Assembly: GCF_003121625.1 (NCBI RefSeq)
Contig: NZ_QDDJ01000005.1
Location: 1-64,000 of the forward strand
Reading direction: 5' to 3'
Source: Ornithinimicrobium cavernae
GTDB lineage: Bacteria > Actinomycetota > Actinomycetes > Actinomycetales > Dermatophilaceae
Length of the DNA: 64,000 nt
Below are positions 9,224 to 18,469 of the stretch, piece by piece. Made by a program: the position numbers and the translations under genes. The first letter of the stretch is position 1. Every line of letters begins with the position of its first letter. The notes under the pieces were generated by a model, which was not told the DNA's origin, did no database searches, and saw only the letters and a program-made list of their open reading frames with translations.

Positions 9224-10150
9224 CTAGCCGGCGCCCATCAGATGGACCACGAGCAGCATGGCCGGCATCGCCAGCACCGTCGTGGCGAAGACACTGTCTC
9301 GCGCCAGGCTCTCTCCGCGGCGGTAGGCCACGGCGAGGATGAAGACGTTCTGCGCGGTGGGGAGCGAGGCCATGACGACCGCGCCAAGCACCTCCTGGGA
9401 GGACAGGCCCAGGACGGGGCCGGCGACCAGCCAGGTGACCGCCGGCATCAGGCCGAGCTTGAGCAGCACCATGCCGCCCAGCTCGACCAGGTTGCCCCTG
9501 CCGCGCGGGACGGGCGAGAGGCGCAGCGAGATGCCGAACGCGAGCAGCATCCCCGGGATCGCCAGCCCGGCGATGAGGTCGATCGGGGCGCGGACCAGGT
9601 CGGGCAGCTCGACACCGGTCACCGCGACGAGGAGGCCCAGCAGGCTGCCGACCGTCAGTGGGTTGGTGAGCGGTGAGAGGAGGAGCCGCCGGACCGAGAC
9701 CTGTCCCCGGCCGGTCGCATCGAGGGCGGCCAGCCACAGGGGCTGCAGCACCAGCAGCTGCATGAGCAGGATCGGTGCCGCCCACGAGGCGTCCCCGACC
9801 ACGTAGATGGCGATCGGCACGCCCAGGTTGTTGGAGTTGACGTAGCTGACGCTCATCCCGCCCATCACGGCGTGCGGCAGCGGGCGGTGCAGCACGAACC
9901 GGGCGAACGCCAGGTAGGCCCCGGCCGTGACGATCACACCGGCCGCGGTCGCCAGCAGGAACCCCGAGAAGAGGACGCCCACGTCCGAGTCCGCGACGAC
10001 CAGGAAGAGCAGCGCCGGGGAGCCGACCCAGAAGGTCAGCTTGGCCAGCAGCTGCTGGCCGTCGCGTCCGAACAGCCGGGTGTGTGCGATGACCCAGCCG
10101 ACCGCGATGACGACCGCGATCAGCCAGAATCCCTGCAGGACGGCCACCAC
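9224..10150 (-). CDS. AEC family (auxin efflux carrier-like) transporter
   Basis: A 308-residue, very hydrophobic protein with about ten membrane segments and the family-like SYVNSNNLGVPIA segment near residues 102-114. AEC proteins are secondary carriers exporting or exchanging organic acids or amino acids; the substrate here is unknown. The GTG at 10150 lacks a ribosome site, but a GATAAT hexamer (minus strand, 10164-10159) ends 8 nt before it, so the mRNA is probably leaderless. It converges on the pullulanase gene with a 60-bp gap. Confidence 0.88.
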   Translation of the reverse strand: MVAVLQGFWLIAVVIAVGWVIAHTRLFGRDGQQLLAKLTFWVGSPALLFLVVADSDVGVLFSGFLLATAAGVIVTAGAYLAFARFVLHRPLPHAVMGGMSVSYVNSNNLGVPIAIYVVGDASWAAPILLMQLLVLQPLWLAALDATGRGQVSVRRLLLSPLTNPLTVGSLLGLLVAVTGVELPDLVRAPIDLIAGLAIPGMLLAFGISLRLSPVPRGRGNLVELGGMVLLKLGLMPAVTWLVAGPVLGLSSQEVLGAVVMASLPTAQNVFILAVAYRRGESLARDSVFATTVLAMPAMLLVVHLMGAG

Positions 10151-10338
10151 GCTGAGCCATTATCCGTGTGGCCCCCGACTGTCGTGTCGCCGGAGGGCTA
10201 CGGAGGCGACCACGGACTGACAGCCGGAGGGACGGAGGCGACCGCGGTCCCGCGGATGATGTCCGGTGGGGGAGGCGCTACGGTGCAGGAGACGGGCCCG
10301 CTGCCCGCGGAGCCCCATCTCGAGACGAGGAGCCACCC

Positions 10339-10767
10339 ATGCCCAACCCTGTTGTCAGCAAGGCCAGCACCACCTGGAACGGCGACCTGTTCACCGGCAA
10401 GGGCAGCACGTCCCTGGACAGCTCGGGGGCCGCGACCTTCCCGGTCGAGTGGAACGCCCGGGCCGAGGGCTCGGACACCACGACCACGCCCGAGGAGCTG
10501 CTCGCCGCGGCCCACGCCACCTGCTTCTCCATGGCGTTCTCCAACGAGCTGAAGAAGAACGACACCCCGCCGACCGAGGTCCGCACGACCGCGGAGGTCA
10601 CCTTCATCGCAGGCACCGGCGTCACCGGGATCCACCTGACCACCAACGTGACCGCGGACGGTCTCGACGAGGAGACCTTCCAGAAGATCGCCCAGGGCGC
10701 CAAGGAGAACTGCCCGATCAGCCAGGCGCTCGCCGTCGAGATCACGCTGGACGCGACGCTGGCCTGA
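10339..10767 (+). CDS. osmC: OsmC family organic hydroperoxide reductase
   Basis: This 142-residue protein matches OsmC-type thiol peroxidases, which reduce organic hydroperoxides in the cytoplasm. The two conserved redox cysteines are present at Cys62 (HATCFSMAF) and Cys125 (KENCPIS). The ATG at 10339 has GAGGAG 6-11 nt upstream. It stands alone, divergent from the AEC gene. Length and motifs fit OsmC better than Ohr. No oxidative-stress regulator is adjacent. Confidence 0.93.
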   Translation: MPNPVVSKASTTWNGDLFTGKGSTSLDSSGAATFPVEWNARAEGSDTTTTPEELLAAAHATCFSMAFSNELKKNDTPPTEVRTTAEVTFIAGTGVTGIHLTTNVTADGLDEETFQKIAQGAKENCPISQALAVEITLDATLA

Positions 10768-10932
10768 GCCACCTGCTCACCGAGGGCCGTCCGGATCCGT
10801 CCGGTCGGCCCTCAGCCGTCCGGAGGTTGCCGGCGGTCGTCCGTGCGGCGGTATGTCCGCGCACGGCGCCCTGGCAGAGCCAACGGCTTACGGTCGCCGA
10901 AATACGGTTGCCGGGCCGCGGATACTGGATCC

Positions 10933-12027
10933 GTGGACCAGACACAGGTGGGCGAGCTGCTCGTGACGCGGGTGCCCAACGACCCCGGGCCGGAGCAGTC
11001 GGTGCTGACCGAGGCGATCGCCGGGGTCGGGAGCCGGGCGATGACAGCAGCGTACGGCGACGCGAGCCTGGCCGACTCCGGCAGCACGTGGGCGGTGGCC
11101 ATGGCCGGGTCCCCCTACCGCCGGCGTATCGCCCTGGTGGCCTCCACGGTCGCTGAGCCGGACCGGGTGCTCGGCTTCCTCTCTGCCGGCCTGCCGCTGA
11201 CCGACAACGTCGGGCTGGCCGAGCTCGAGCTGGGGTTCGACCCCGGGGTGGATGTCGGGCGGGTGGGGCAGGCGCTCTGGACGGTCCTCCGGCCCCAGCT
11301 CGAGGCGGACGGGCGGACCACCGTCCAGCCGTGGACCGCCCACGGCCAGGCTGCTCAGGGGACACCGCGGCTCCGACCAGCCACCGGTGCGGGCGAGCTC
11401 CCGGCCGATGCCGTGTCCACCCTGCTCACCGACCTGGGCTTCGCGCTGGAGCAGGTCGAGCGCTACAGCGTGCTCGATGTCGCCGACGCGACCGGCCCGG
11501 CCACCGGGCTCACCGAGCAGGCAGCACAGGCGGCCGGTCCGGCATACCGCCCCCTCACCTGGGCCGGGGTGACGCCGCCGGAGCTGCGCGACCGGATGGC
11601 GGTGCTCCGCAGCCGGATGAGTGTCGACGTGCCGCTGGGCGGGCTGGACGGCGAGATGGAGGTGTGGGACGCCGAGCGGGTGCGGCACGCCGACGAACGG
11701 ATGGCCGAGGTCGGACGGCTGCAGGTCGTCACCGCCGCCGAGCACGTGCCCAGCGGTGACCTGGTGGCCTACACCCTGCTCAGCCAGAGGCTCGATCTGC
11801 CCGCCGTCGCCTTCCAGGACGACACGCTGGTCCACGGCGACCACCGCGGCCACCGGCTCGGGATGCTGGTCAAGGCCACAAACCTGGTGGCCCTGGCCGA
11901 CCTCGCTCCCGAGGTGGAGCGGATCCACACCTGGAACGCCGACGAGAACGCGCACATGCTGGCCATCAACGTCGAGCTCGGCTTCCGCACCGTGGGGTTC
12001 GAGGGCGGTTGGCAGCTGCGCCTCTGA
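10933..12027 (+). CDS. GNAT family N-acetyltransferase (two-domain)
   Basis: A 364-residue protein with the size and layout of tandem GNAT enzymes such as those related to mycothiol synthase. The C-terminal half has DTLVHGDHRGHRLGMLVKATN (acetyl-CoA motif A, about 295-315) and NADENAHMLAINVELGFR (about 335-352). The N-terminal half is a diverged GNAT fold without a clear motif A. The substrate is unknown. The frame is open further upstream to 10843, but the GTG at 10933 is preceded by GATACT (10921-10926) at 6 nt, the leaderless pattern repeated in this window, and similarity seems to begin here. Confidence 0.8.
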   Translation: MDQTQVGELLVTRVPNDPGPEQSVLTEAIAGVGSRAMTAAYGDASLADSGSTWAVAMAGSPYRRRIALVASTVAEPDRVLGFLSAGLPLTDNVGLAELELGFDPGVDVGRVGQALWTVLRPQLEADGRTTVQPWTAHGQAAQGTPRLRPATGAGELPADAVSTLLTDLGFALEQVERYSVLDVADATGPATGLTEQAAQAAGPAYRPLTWAGVTPPELRDRMAVLRSRMSVDVPLGGLDGEMEVWDAERVRHADERMAEVGRLQVVTAAEHVPSGDLVAYTLLSQRLDLPAVAFQDDTLVHGDHRGHRLGMLVKATNLVALADLAPEVERIHTWNADENAHMLAINVELGFRTVGFEGGWQLRL

Positions 12028-12073
12028 CGTCGCAGGGCGATCCGGGTGCCGCGCCGCGGCCCGGCAACAGCAA

Positions 12074-12108
12074 CGCGGGGCGGGGCACCCGAGGTGCTCC
12101 GCCCCGCG
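12074..12108. terminator. Bidirectional hairpin terminator
   Basis: A 16-bp stem (12074-12089 with 12093-12108, one G-U-type mismatch) closes a 3-nt loop between the convergent GNAT gene and the collagen-like secreted gene. There is no T-tract, as is usual in high-GC actinobacteria. Confidence 0.75.
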
Positions 12109-12125
12109 CTGGGACCGTCGGCCGG

Positions 12126-12665
12126 TCAGGGTCTGGTGACGTGTCCGGGACGGCCCGGCGTGTCCGGTCGGCCCGGCGTGTCCGGTCGGCCCGGGTTCCC
12201 GGGCGGCCCTGGGTTCTCCGGCGGCCCCGGGTTCTCCGGCGGCCCCGGGTTCTTCGGCGGTCCGGGCCTGCCCGGTCCGTCGCCGGGGAGCTCGGAGCCG
12301 TCGAGCAGCGCGACATAGCGCTCGGTGTCCCCGCTGGTGTTCAGCGCGATGACGTAGTCGCCCAGCTCGGTCGTCGGCAGGAGCACCCGGAGGGTGGTGT
12401 CGCCGTCGGCGTCCAGTACCAGCTGGTTGGCGTAGCGGACGTCCGACGCTGCGGGGTCCGCCGGGTCGGCGTCCCCGTCGAGGATGAGGACGCTGACCTG
12501 CTCACCCGCCAGTGCGGCCTCGCCATCGACGGAGACCTCGACGCGGTCTCCGTCCACGGTGGCCTGGTGGGCGAAGGGGTCCGTGGCCGAGGCGGAGGTG
12601 GCGATCGCCAGCCCACCGCCGACCAGGGCGCCGGTGACGGCCAGAGAGGTGATGATGCGCTTCAT
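12126..12665 (-). CDS. Small secreted protein with collagen-like Gly-Pro tail
   Basis: 179 residues: a signal peptide (1-28, ending SASA), a compact acidic domain of about 100 residues (VDGDRVEVSVDGEAAL onward) resembling an extracellular beta-sandwich, and a tail (about 128-179) of repeated GPPENP / GRPDTP triplets reminiscent of Gly-X-Y collagen repeats. It starts 11 nt after the large metallophosphoesterase gene and its ribosome site (GAGGAG) overlaps that gene's stop, so the two are almost certainly co-transcribed. There is no sortase signal. Function is unknown; the tail could be a stalk or spacer on the cell surface. Confidence 0.82.
   Translation of the reverse strand: MKRIITSLAVTGALVGGGLAIATSASATDPFAHQATVDGDRVEVSVDGEAALAGEQVSVLILDGDADPADPAASDVRYANQLVLDADGDTTLRVLLPTTELGDYVIALNTSGDTERYVALLDGSELPGDGPGRPGPPKNPGPPENPGPPENPGPPGNPGRPDTPGRPDTPGRPGHVTRP
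12148..12270 (-). repeat. 18-bp tandem repeats encoding the collagen-like tail
   Basis: Two arrays of 18-bp units adjoin: CGGCCCGGCGTGTCCGGT (two copies) and CCCCGGGTTCTCCGGCGG (about three copies with variants), plus-strand sequence. They encode GRPDTP and GPPENP hexapeptides on the minus strand. Such arrays tend to vary in copy number between strains. Confidence 0.8.
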
Positions 12666-12676
12666 GATCGGGCTCC

Positions 12677-15600
12677 TCAGTCGATCTCGTGCTGCAGGAC
12701 AGGGCGGGCAGTGGTCTCGTCCCACGCCCAGGTGGAGGTGAAGTCCCACCCGAGGACGTTCTCGTAGGTGGCGCGATCGGCCGCCTGCGCCGCGGTGACG
12801 GTGGCACCCTTGGTCGTCTCGGGTCCCTCGGTCGTCTGGGTCTCGACACTGACGTCGACGGTCTCGGCGCCGAGGTTGTTCACCAGCGAGGCCGTGTCCC
12901 CGGAGAGGACCCGGGCCACCACGCGCCCGGCGTAGCCGGTGGCCAGGACGGCCTCGTTCAGGGCGATGGAGTTCTGCAGGGTCGTGCCGGTGTAGGCATA
13001 GCCGCTGAGCCCGCCCGCGCTCATGGTGCCGACGACCTCGACCCGGCCCGTGGCGTAGACGTTCTCGGTGAGGCTGCCGCGTCCGGTGATGCCCGCGACC
13101 CCGCCCGCCTGACGCCCGCCCGTCGCCGACACGTCGGCGGTGGAGTAGGAGTCGCGCAGGACGCCGTAGGAGTAGCCGACCACGCCACCGACGGTGGACC
13201 CGCCGCTGATGGAGCCGGCCGTGGAGACTTCCGACACCTCGCCCCGGTTGACGTCCACCAGGAGGCCGGTGTTGCTGGCCGTGCTCGTCACGGTGCCGTC
13301 CAGGGACAGGCCCGTGATGGTCCCCGAGTTGAGCGGGAAGAGACCGCCCGTGCCCGAGCTGAAGCCGCTGAGACGGTGTCCGGCTCCGTCGAACGTGCCC
13401 GTGAAGCCCTCGGGGGCGATCCGGACGTCCAGGCCGGTCAGGTCCAGGTCCGCGGCCAGCCGGAAGTGCTGGTCCGGGTAGGCGCTCACCTCACCGAGAT
13501 CGGCGGCCTCCTCGATGAGGTAGGCACCGTCGGCCGGGTCCTGGCCCAGCTCCGGCCGCTCCGGCGCGGGCAGGGGTGGGACCGGCTCACCGGTGTAGTC
13601 CTCCGGCGTGGCCACGAGCACCGGTCGGCCCGCCGCCTCGTGCCAGGTCCACACGTCCGTGAGGTCCCACCCCAGCGTCTCCGTGAAGAACTGCGGGTCA
13701 CGGGTCTGGTGCAGCGTCGCCGTCGCACCGGACCAGTTGCCCGCACCGGGCTCCTCGAGGTTGGACTGGACGGACGCCTCCAGGGTCTCGGCGGCCCAGT
13801 TGTTCTCCAGGGTGGCCGTGTGTCCCGAGAGGACCCGGCCGAGGAACCGGTGGGCATAGCTCGGGGCGGTGACGCTCGGGCTGAGCGCGATGCTGTCACG
13901 GATCTCGGTCCCCGTGTAGGCGTAGCCGACGACGCCGCCGGTGTTGCGGCTCGTCGCCGAGACGGGGCCGCTGGCGTAGACGTGCTCGGTGACCGAGCCG
14001 GCCAGGGCCACACCGATCACGCCACCGGACTCGGTGGAGTCCGAGTGCACGGTCGCCGTGGTGTAGGAGTCCCGCACGGTTCCCGCGGAGTCACCCACCA
14101 CCCCGCCGACGCGTGAGGTGCCGGTGACCGTGCCCGTCGTGTAGACCCCGCTGACCGTCCCGCCGTTGACGTTGGCGAGGATCCCGACGCGGCCTCCGGA
14201 CAGGGAGACGTCGGCCTCGACGATGCCGAGGTCACGCACGGTGCCGTTGTTGATGTTGATCAGACCACCACGGGCGGAGGTCAGGCCCGTGATGACGTGA
14301 CCGTTCCCGTCCAGCTCACCGGTGAACGGCGCGAGACCGCCGACCGGCGTGTAGTCGGTGAGACCGGAGAGGTCCAGGTCCGCGGTGAGGACGTACTTCT
14401 CGGCGCGGTAGGTGGACAGCTGCGCGAGGTCCTGCGCGGTGGCGATCTCGTAGTAGCCGTCGACGTTGGGCTCGCCCGGCGGTCGCTTCTCGACGTAGAC
14501 CTCGGTGTTGGCGCGCAGCAGGGGTCGCTGGGCCGCGTCGTCCCACACCCACACGTCGGTGAGGTCCCAGCCGAGGTCGTCGGCGTAGAGCCCCGGAGTG
14601 CCCGTGGTGTCGGCCGGCACCACGCGGCCCCTGAGGTTGGTCTCGGCCGGTGCGTCCTTCAGGCTCTCCACGCTGACGTAGGAGGCGTCGGTCGCCAGGT
14701 TGCCCTCCAGGGTGGCGGTGTTGCCGCTGAGGACCCGGCCGACCACGGCGTGCGCGTAGCTCGGTGCGGTCACCGACTCGTTGAGCGAGATGGCGTTGCG
14801 CACGGTCGTGCCGGTGTAGCCGTAGCCCACGACGCCACCCACGTTGCGGGTGTCCGAGGTGACGTTGCCCGTCGAGTAGACGTTCTCGGTGATGGAGCCG
14901 CCCAGGGCGACGGCGACGACACCGCCCGCCTCGGTGGTGCGGGAACGGACGTCGGCCGTGGAGTAGCTGTTGCGCACGACTCCGGTGGAGTCGCCCACCA
15001 GGCCGCCGACGCGCCCCCGGCCGATGATCGAACCGGAGGTCCAGCTGTTCTCGATCGTGCCGGTGTTGTAGTCCGCGAGGACCCCGATGGTTCCCTTGGT
15101 GGTGTCGATCTGCGCGCCCGTCACCGCGAGGTTGCGGATGGTGCCCTCGTTGGTCGCGAACACACCGCCACCGCCGTCAGCATCGGCGCGGAAGCCAGTG
15201 ATCTCGTGCCCCCGGCCGTCGAAGACACCGCGGAACGTCTCGGTGCCGGAGCCGACCTGGCTCCGCTCGAGCTCATCGAGAGCGAGGTCGTTCATCAGCG
15301 CGTAGTGGGCCTCCGGCGCGTGCCGGATGTTCTCCATGTCGGCCCAGGTCCGCACCTCGAAGGGCTCCTCGGCGGTGCCCTCCCCGAGCACGCCCTCGCG
15401 CAGCACGGTCGTCGGGATCAGGGGCCGGCCGTTGCCGAGGCTGTCCCAGACGAGGAGCCGGACGGCGTTGTTGGGGTCGACGGGGAGCGGCGCGTCGAAG
15501 GTGACGTACTGCTCGGTGCCCGACTCGTCCAGGGTGACGTCGGCGGAACGGACCGCGAGGGTCTCCTCCTGCGCGTAGTCCATCGCGACGGCCGTGACCG

Positions 15601-18355
15601 TCAGGTCCTCGACGTCGGCGCCGGGATAGCTCAGGAACCCGACACCGGCGAGCTGGTCACCGGCGATGCGGGCCGAGCTGAGCTTCCACGTGCCCTCGGG
15701 TCGGGAGACCGTGTAGTCGTCGATCGTGTCACCGGCGCTGTTGTAGGCCGTGAGCTGCAGCCCTGCCTCGGTGACCTCGAGGGCCATGCCGGTCTGCAGG
15801 TCCTCGTCGTAGACGACGTCGTCCCACCAGTTCACCTGGTTGGCGTAGAACTTCGGGCCCGCGGAGCCGGTCGTCACGAAGGTCGTGCCGGCCGCCTCCT
15901 CCTCGGGGGTCTCGGCCAGTCGGCCGTCGAAGACGGTGTGCCGCTTGTAGACGTGGTCGTGTCCACCGATGTGCAGGTTGACGCCGAGCTGGTCGAGGGT
16001 CTCGGTGACCCGGGCCCGCTGGTTGGCCATCCCGGCGTCGTCGCTGTGGCTCCCGCCGTAGTACGGGAAGTGGCCCAGGACGACCTTCCACTCCTTGTTC
16101 GTGGCGCGCATGTCCTCGACGAGCCAGGCGAGCTGGGTGTCGAGGTCGTAGTTGGAGTTGAGCACCGCGAAGTGGATGTCCCCGCGGTCGAAGGAGTAGG
16201 AGGACTCCCCGACGGCCGAGCCGTTGTCCGGCAGGTTGTACATGCTGGTGAAGATCGCGCTGCGCTCCTCGGCGAGGACGTCGTGGAACTCCTTGTCACC
16301 GTAGGTCTCGTGATTGCCGACCATCGTGGCGACCTGCAGGTCCAGGCCGTCCAGGACGTGCTCGAAGGCCTCGTCCCAGTACTCCGCGCGCCCGCCCCGG
16401 TCCACCAGGTCACCCATCTGGACCATCAGGTCACCACCCGGGTGCTTGGCCCGGACGGTGTCGAGCATGGACGTGAACAGCGCGTAGTCCGCGGGGTCGG
16501 AGCTGGAGACCTGGAGGTCGCCCATCACGTAGATCGGTGCGTTGGTCTCGCCCCCGGCCACGAACTCGCCCCGGACCTCCGTCCAGGCGCCCTCCGGTGA
16601 GACGCCCAGACGGTACTGGTAGCGCTCACCGGCGGTCAGGCCGGTGAGGTCGAACTCGTGGCTGCGCAGCACCTGACCGGTGATCGAGTCCTGGTAGGTC
16701 GCCGCCTCGCGGGCGACCCGGTCCATCTCGAAGATCGTGCCTCCGTCGGAGGCGACGGTCTCGGCCGCGGACCAGTCGCCGGAGTCGGCCGGGAGCACCT
16801 GCAGGTAGGCCTCGGTGATCGCGCGGTCGGTGACCGCGCTGACGCCCGCCTCGCCGGGCCGGGCGCCGACCGCGGCGACCGTCCCCTGGTGCCGGAAGAC
16901 GACGGCGGGGTCGAGGTCGTCCTGCGTCACGGTGAGGCGGATCAGCTCGGCGGCCGTCGACCCTCGGGCGTCGGTGGCCTTGACGACGACGAAGTGGTCG
17001 TCGTGGCCGGTCACGGTGAAGGTCCCGTCAGTGACCGGGAGCTCGCCGGAGCCGGTGAGGACCGTGATGTCGATCTCCGGCTGGTCCCCGCTGTCGTCGG
17101 TGGCCGTGACCTCGGGCAGGGTGACCACCTCACCCCCGGCGGCGGTCGCCGGGAGGGTGTCGGCAACGGTGATCTCGGGTGCGTAGTTGGCGCCGCGGAC
17201 CCGCTCGCCGATCCACACCGGGGCCGAGATGAGCTCGTCGCCGTCGGTCTGGGTCGCCTTGACGAAGTAGTAGTCGCCGTCGGTCACCTGCAGGACGGGG
17301 TCCAGGCTGACGGTGGAGGTGTCGAGGTCGGTGAACTCGGCCGCGACCTCACCGCCGTTCGTGTAGATCTGGACGGTGGCGAAGGTGTCCTCGGGGTCGG
17401 TCAGATCGAGGTCCAGGGTGAGCTCGGTCGTGTCCGCCGGCAGGATCGACCCCATCAGCTGGCCGTTGGCGCCGAGCTGGAGGATGGCGTCCTCGTCAAA
17501 CGTGGCGTAGGTGGTGCGTTCGTGCATGGCCTGGTAGAGACCGTCGGCCGTGTGCTCGCTCGCCCAGATGCCGGTGATCGCCGGGTTGCTCGTCACCCAG
17601 GTGCGGGCGTGCTCGTCACCGCTGAACGTGGGGGACAGGTGCCAGCCGTTGTCCAGCGCCAGGATCCACTGGCTGTGGTAGCTCGCGGTCTTGTACTCGA
17701 ACAGCTGCACGCTGGCATCCGCGGTGGGAGTCAGGTGGTTGAAGTCGAAGAAGTCGCCCCACCCGGTGGTGCTCGGGTGGTTGAACTGCGCGACGGCACC
17801 GGGGTCCAGGGCGAGCCGGGCATACATGGTCGGCAGGTCGTACATGATGTTGCCGGTCCCGAAGGTGCCACCCGAGGGGCTGTTGGCGGTCGCGAGCCAG
17901 TCGGCGTTGAACACGTTGAGGTGACCTGTGCCGTCATACCAGGTCAGCTCCTCGGCGATGACCGTCTCGAGGTCGCTGCCGGCGTTGAACGCCTCCGACT
18001 GCTCGTGCAGGTAGCGCCACTCCTCCGAGGCGGCGTCCCGCCAGTCGGTGATGAAGTCGTCGGCGTTGCGCAGGTCGAAGGTGACGTCGTGCTCCGCGAG
18101 GCCGAAGAAGTCGGCGTCCGAGTTCTGCGCCACGTGGGTGAAGGCGTCGACCGGTAGGGCCTGCCCGTCACTGATCGAGGTGTGGGAGTGGAACTCGCCC
18201 GTGTAGTGCGTGCGGCCGAGGTAGACCGGGTGCGTGGGGTCCGCCTCCTCTGCGGCCTGTGCTGGCAGCGGTGCTGCGAGTGTTCCGGCCATGGCCACTG
18301 CTACTACTGCGCTCACGGCCGTGCTGCCGTGGACCCGTCTCGGGCGTGCGGTCAT
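12677..18355 (-). CDS. Secreted PHP-like / calcineurin-type metallophosphoesterase with GLUG repeats
   Basis: A 1892-residue exported protein. After a signal peptide (1-35, PAQAA) comes a PHP-type metal-binding domain: HSHTSISDG (56-64), GLAEHD (85-90), then FNHPSTTGW and SGDEHAR. Ig-like and purple-acid-phosphatase-type N domains follow (about 390-610). A calcineurin-like phosphoesterase (about 610-830) shows VMGDLQ, GDLVDRGG (near 647), GNHET (near 677), LGHFPYYG and GGHDHVYKR (near 796). From about 995 to the end are three blocks (about 995-1275, 1298-1585, 1607-1892) of GLUG-type repeats (GGVVG, GGLSGYAYTG), probably beta-helical and surface-adhesive. The ATG at 18355 has GAGGAGAG, and TAGGTT (18394-18389) may be its -10. 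Both phosphoesterase sites look complete. The substrate is unknown: extracellular phosphodiesters or nucleotides are plausible. Confidence 0.85.
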   Translation of the reverse strand: MTARPRRVHGSTAVSAVVAVAMAGTLAAPLPAQAAEEADPTHPVYLGRTHYTGEFHSHTSISDGQALPVDAFTHVAQNSDADFFGLAEHDVTFDLRNADDFITDWRDAASEEWRYLHEQSEAFNAGSDLETVIAEELTWYDGTGHLNVFNADWLATANSPSGGTFGTGNIMYDLPTMYARLALDPGAVAQFNHPSTTGWGDFFDFNHLTPTADASVQLFEYKTASYHSQWILALDNGWHLSPTFSGDEHARTWVTSNPAITGIWASEHTADGLYQAMHERTTYATFDEDAILQLGANGQLMGSILPADTTELTLDLDLTDPEDTFATVQIYTNGGEVAAEFTDLDTSTVSLDPVLQVTDGDYYFVKATQTDGDELISAPVWIGERVRGANYAPEITVADTLPATAAGGEVVTLPEVTATDDSGDQPEIDITVLTGSGELPVTDGTFTVTGHDDHFVVVKATDARGSTAAELIRLTVTQDDLDPAVVFRHQGTVAAVGARPGEAGVSAVTDRAITEAYLQVLPADSGDWSAAETVASDGGTIFEMDRVAREAATYQDSITGQVLRSHEFDLTGLTAGERYQYRLGVSPEGAWTEVRGEFVAGGETNAPIYVMGDLQVSSSDPADYALFTSMLDTVRAKHPGGDLMVQMGDLVDRGGRAEYWDEAFEHVLDGLDLQVATMVGNHETYGDKEFHDVLAEERSAIFTSMYNLPDNGSAVGESSYSFDRGDIHFAVLNSNYDLDTQLAWLVEDMRATNKEWKVVLGHFPYYGGSHSDDAGMANQRARVTETLDQLGVNLHIGGHDHVYKRHTVFDGRLAETPEEEAAGTTFVTTGSAGPKFYANQVNWWDDVVYDEDLQTGMALEVTEAGLQLTAYNSAGDTIDDYTVSRPEGTWKLSSARIAGDQLAGVGFLSYPGADVEDLTVTAVAMDYAQEETLAVRSADVTLDESGTEQYVTFDAPLPVDPNNAVRLLVWDSLGNGRPLIPTTVLREGVLGEGTAEEPFEVRTWADMENIRHAPEAHYALMNDLALDELERSQVGSGTETFRGVFDGRGHEITGFRADADGGGGVFATNEGTIRNLAVTGAQIDTTKGTIGVLADYNTGTIENSWTSGSIIGRGRVGGLVGDSTGVVRNSYSTADVRSRTTEAGGVVAVALGGSITENVYSTGNVTSDTRNVGGVVGYGYTGTTVRNAISLNESVTAPSYAHAVVGRVLSGNTATLEGNLATDASYVSVESLKDAPAETNLRGRVVPADTTGTPGLYADDLGWDLTDVWVWDDAAQRPLLRANTEVYVEKRPPGEPNVDGYYEIATAQDLAQLSTYRAEKYVLTADLDLSGLTDYTPVGGLAPFTGELDGNGHVITGLTSARGGLININNGTVRDLGIVEADVSLSGGRVGILANVNGGTVSGVYTTGTVTGTSRVGGVVGDSAGTVRDSYTTATVHSDSTESGGVIGVALAGSVTEHVYASGPVSATSRNTGGVVGYAYTGTEIRDSIALSPSVTAPSYAHRFLGRVLSGHTATLENNWAAETLEASVQSNLEEPGAGNWSGATATLHQTRDPQFFTETLGWDLTDVWTWHEAAGRPVLVATPEDYTGEPVPPLPAPERPELGQDPADGAYLIEEAADLGEVSAYPDQHFRLAADLDLTGLDVRIAPEGFTGTFDGAGHRLSGFSSGTGGLFPLNSGTITGLSLDGTVTSTASNTGLLVDVNRGEVSEVSTAGSISGGSTVGGVVGYSYGVLRDSYSTADVSATGGRQAGGVAGITGRGSLTENVYATGRVEVVGTMSAGGLSGYAYTGTTLQNSIALNEAVLATGYAGRVVARVLSGDTASLVNNLGAETVDVSVETQTTEGPETTKGATVTAAQAADRATYENVLGWDFTSTWAWDETTARPVLQHEID

Positions 18356-18469
18356 CGTCTCTCCTCGGTTGAGTTGTGCCGCGGCGAAACCTAGAGCCGC
18401 CGAGCGACCCCACGGGGCCTGGTCGGTGACCGGGGAGTGAACGTCTGTGGGCCGGGGGGCCGCGACCGC

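Noticed and set aside
14297-16600. Plus-strand open frame (767 codons) inside the metallophosphoesterase gene
   Set aside because: No recognisable domain and no ribosome site; it reflects codon bias of the opposite strand.
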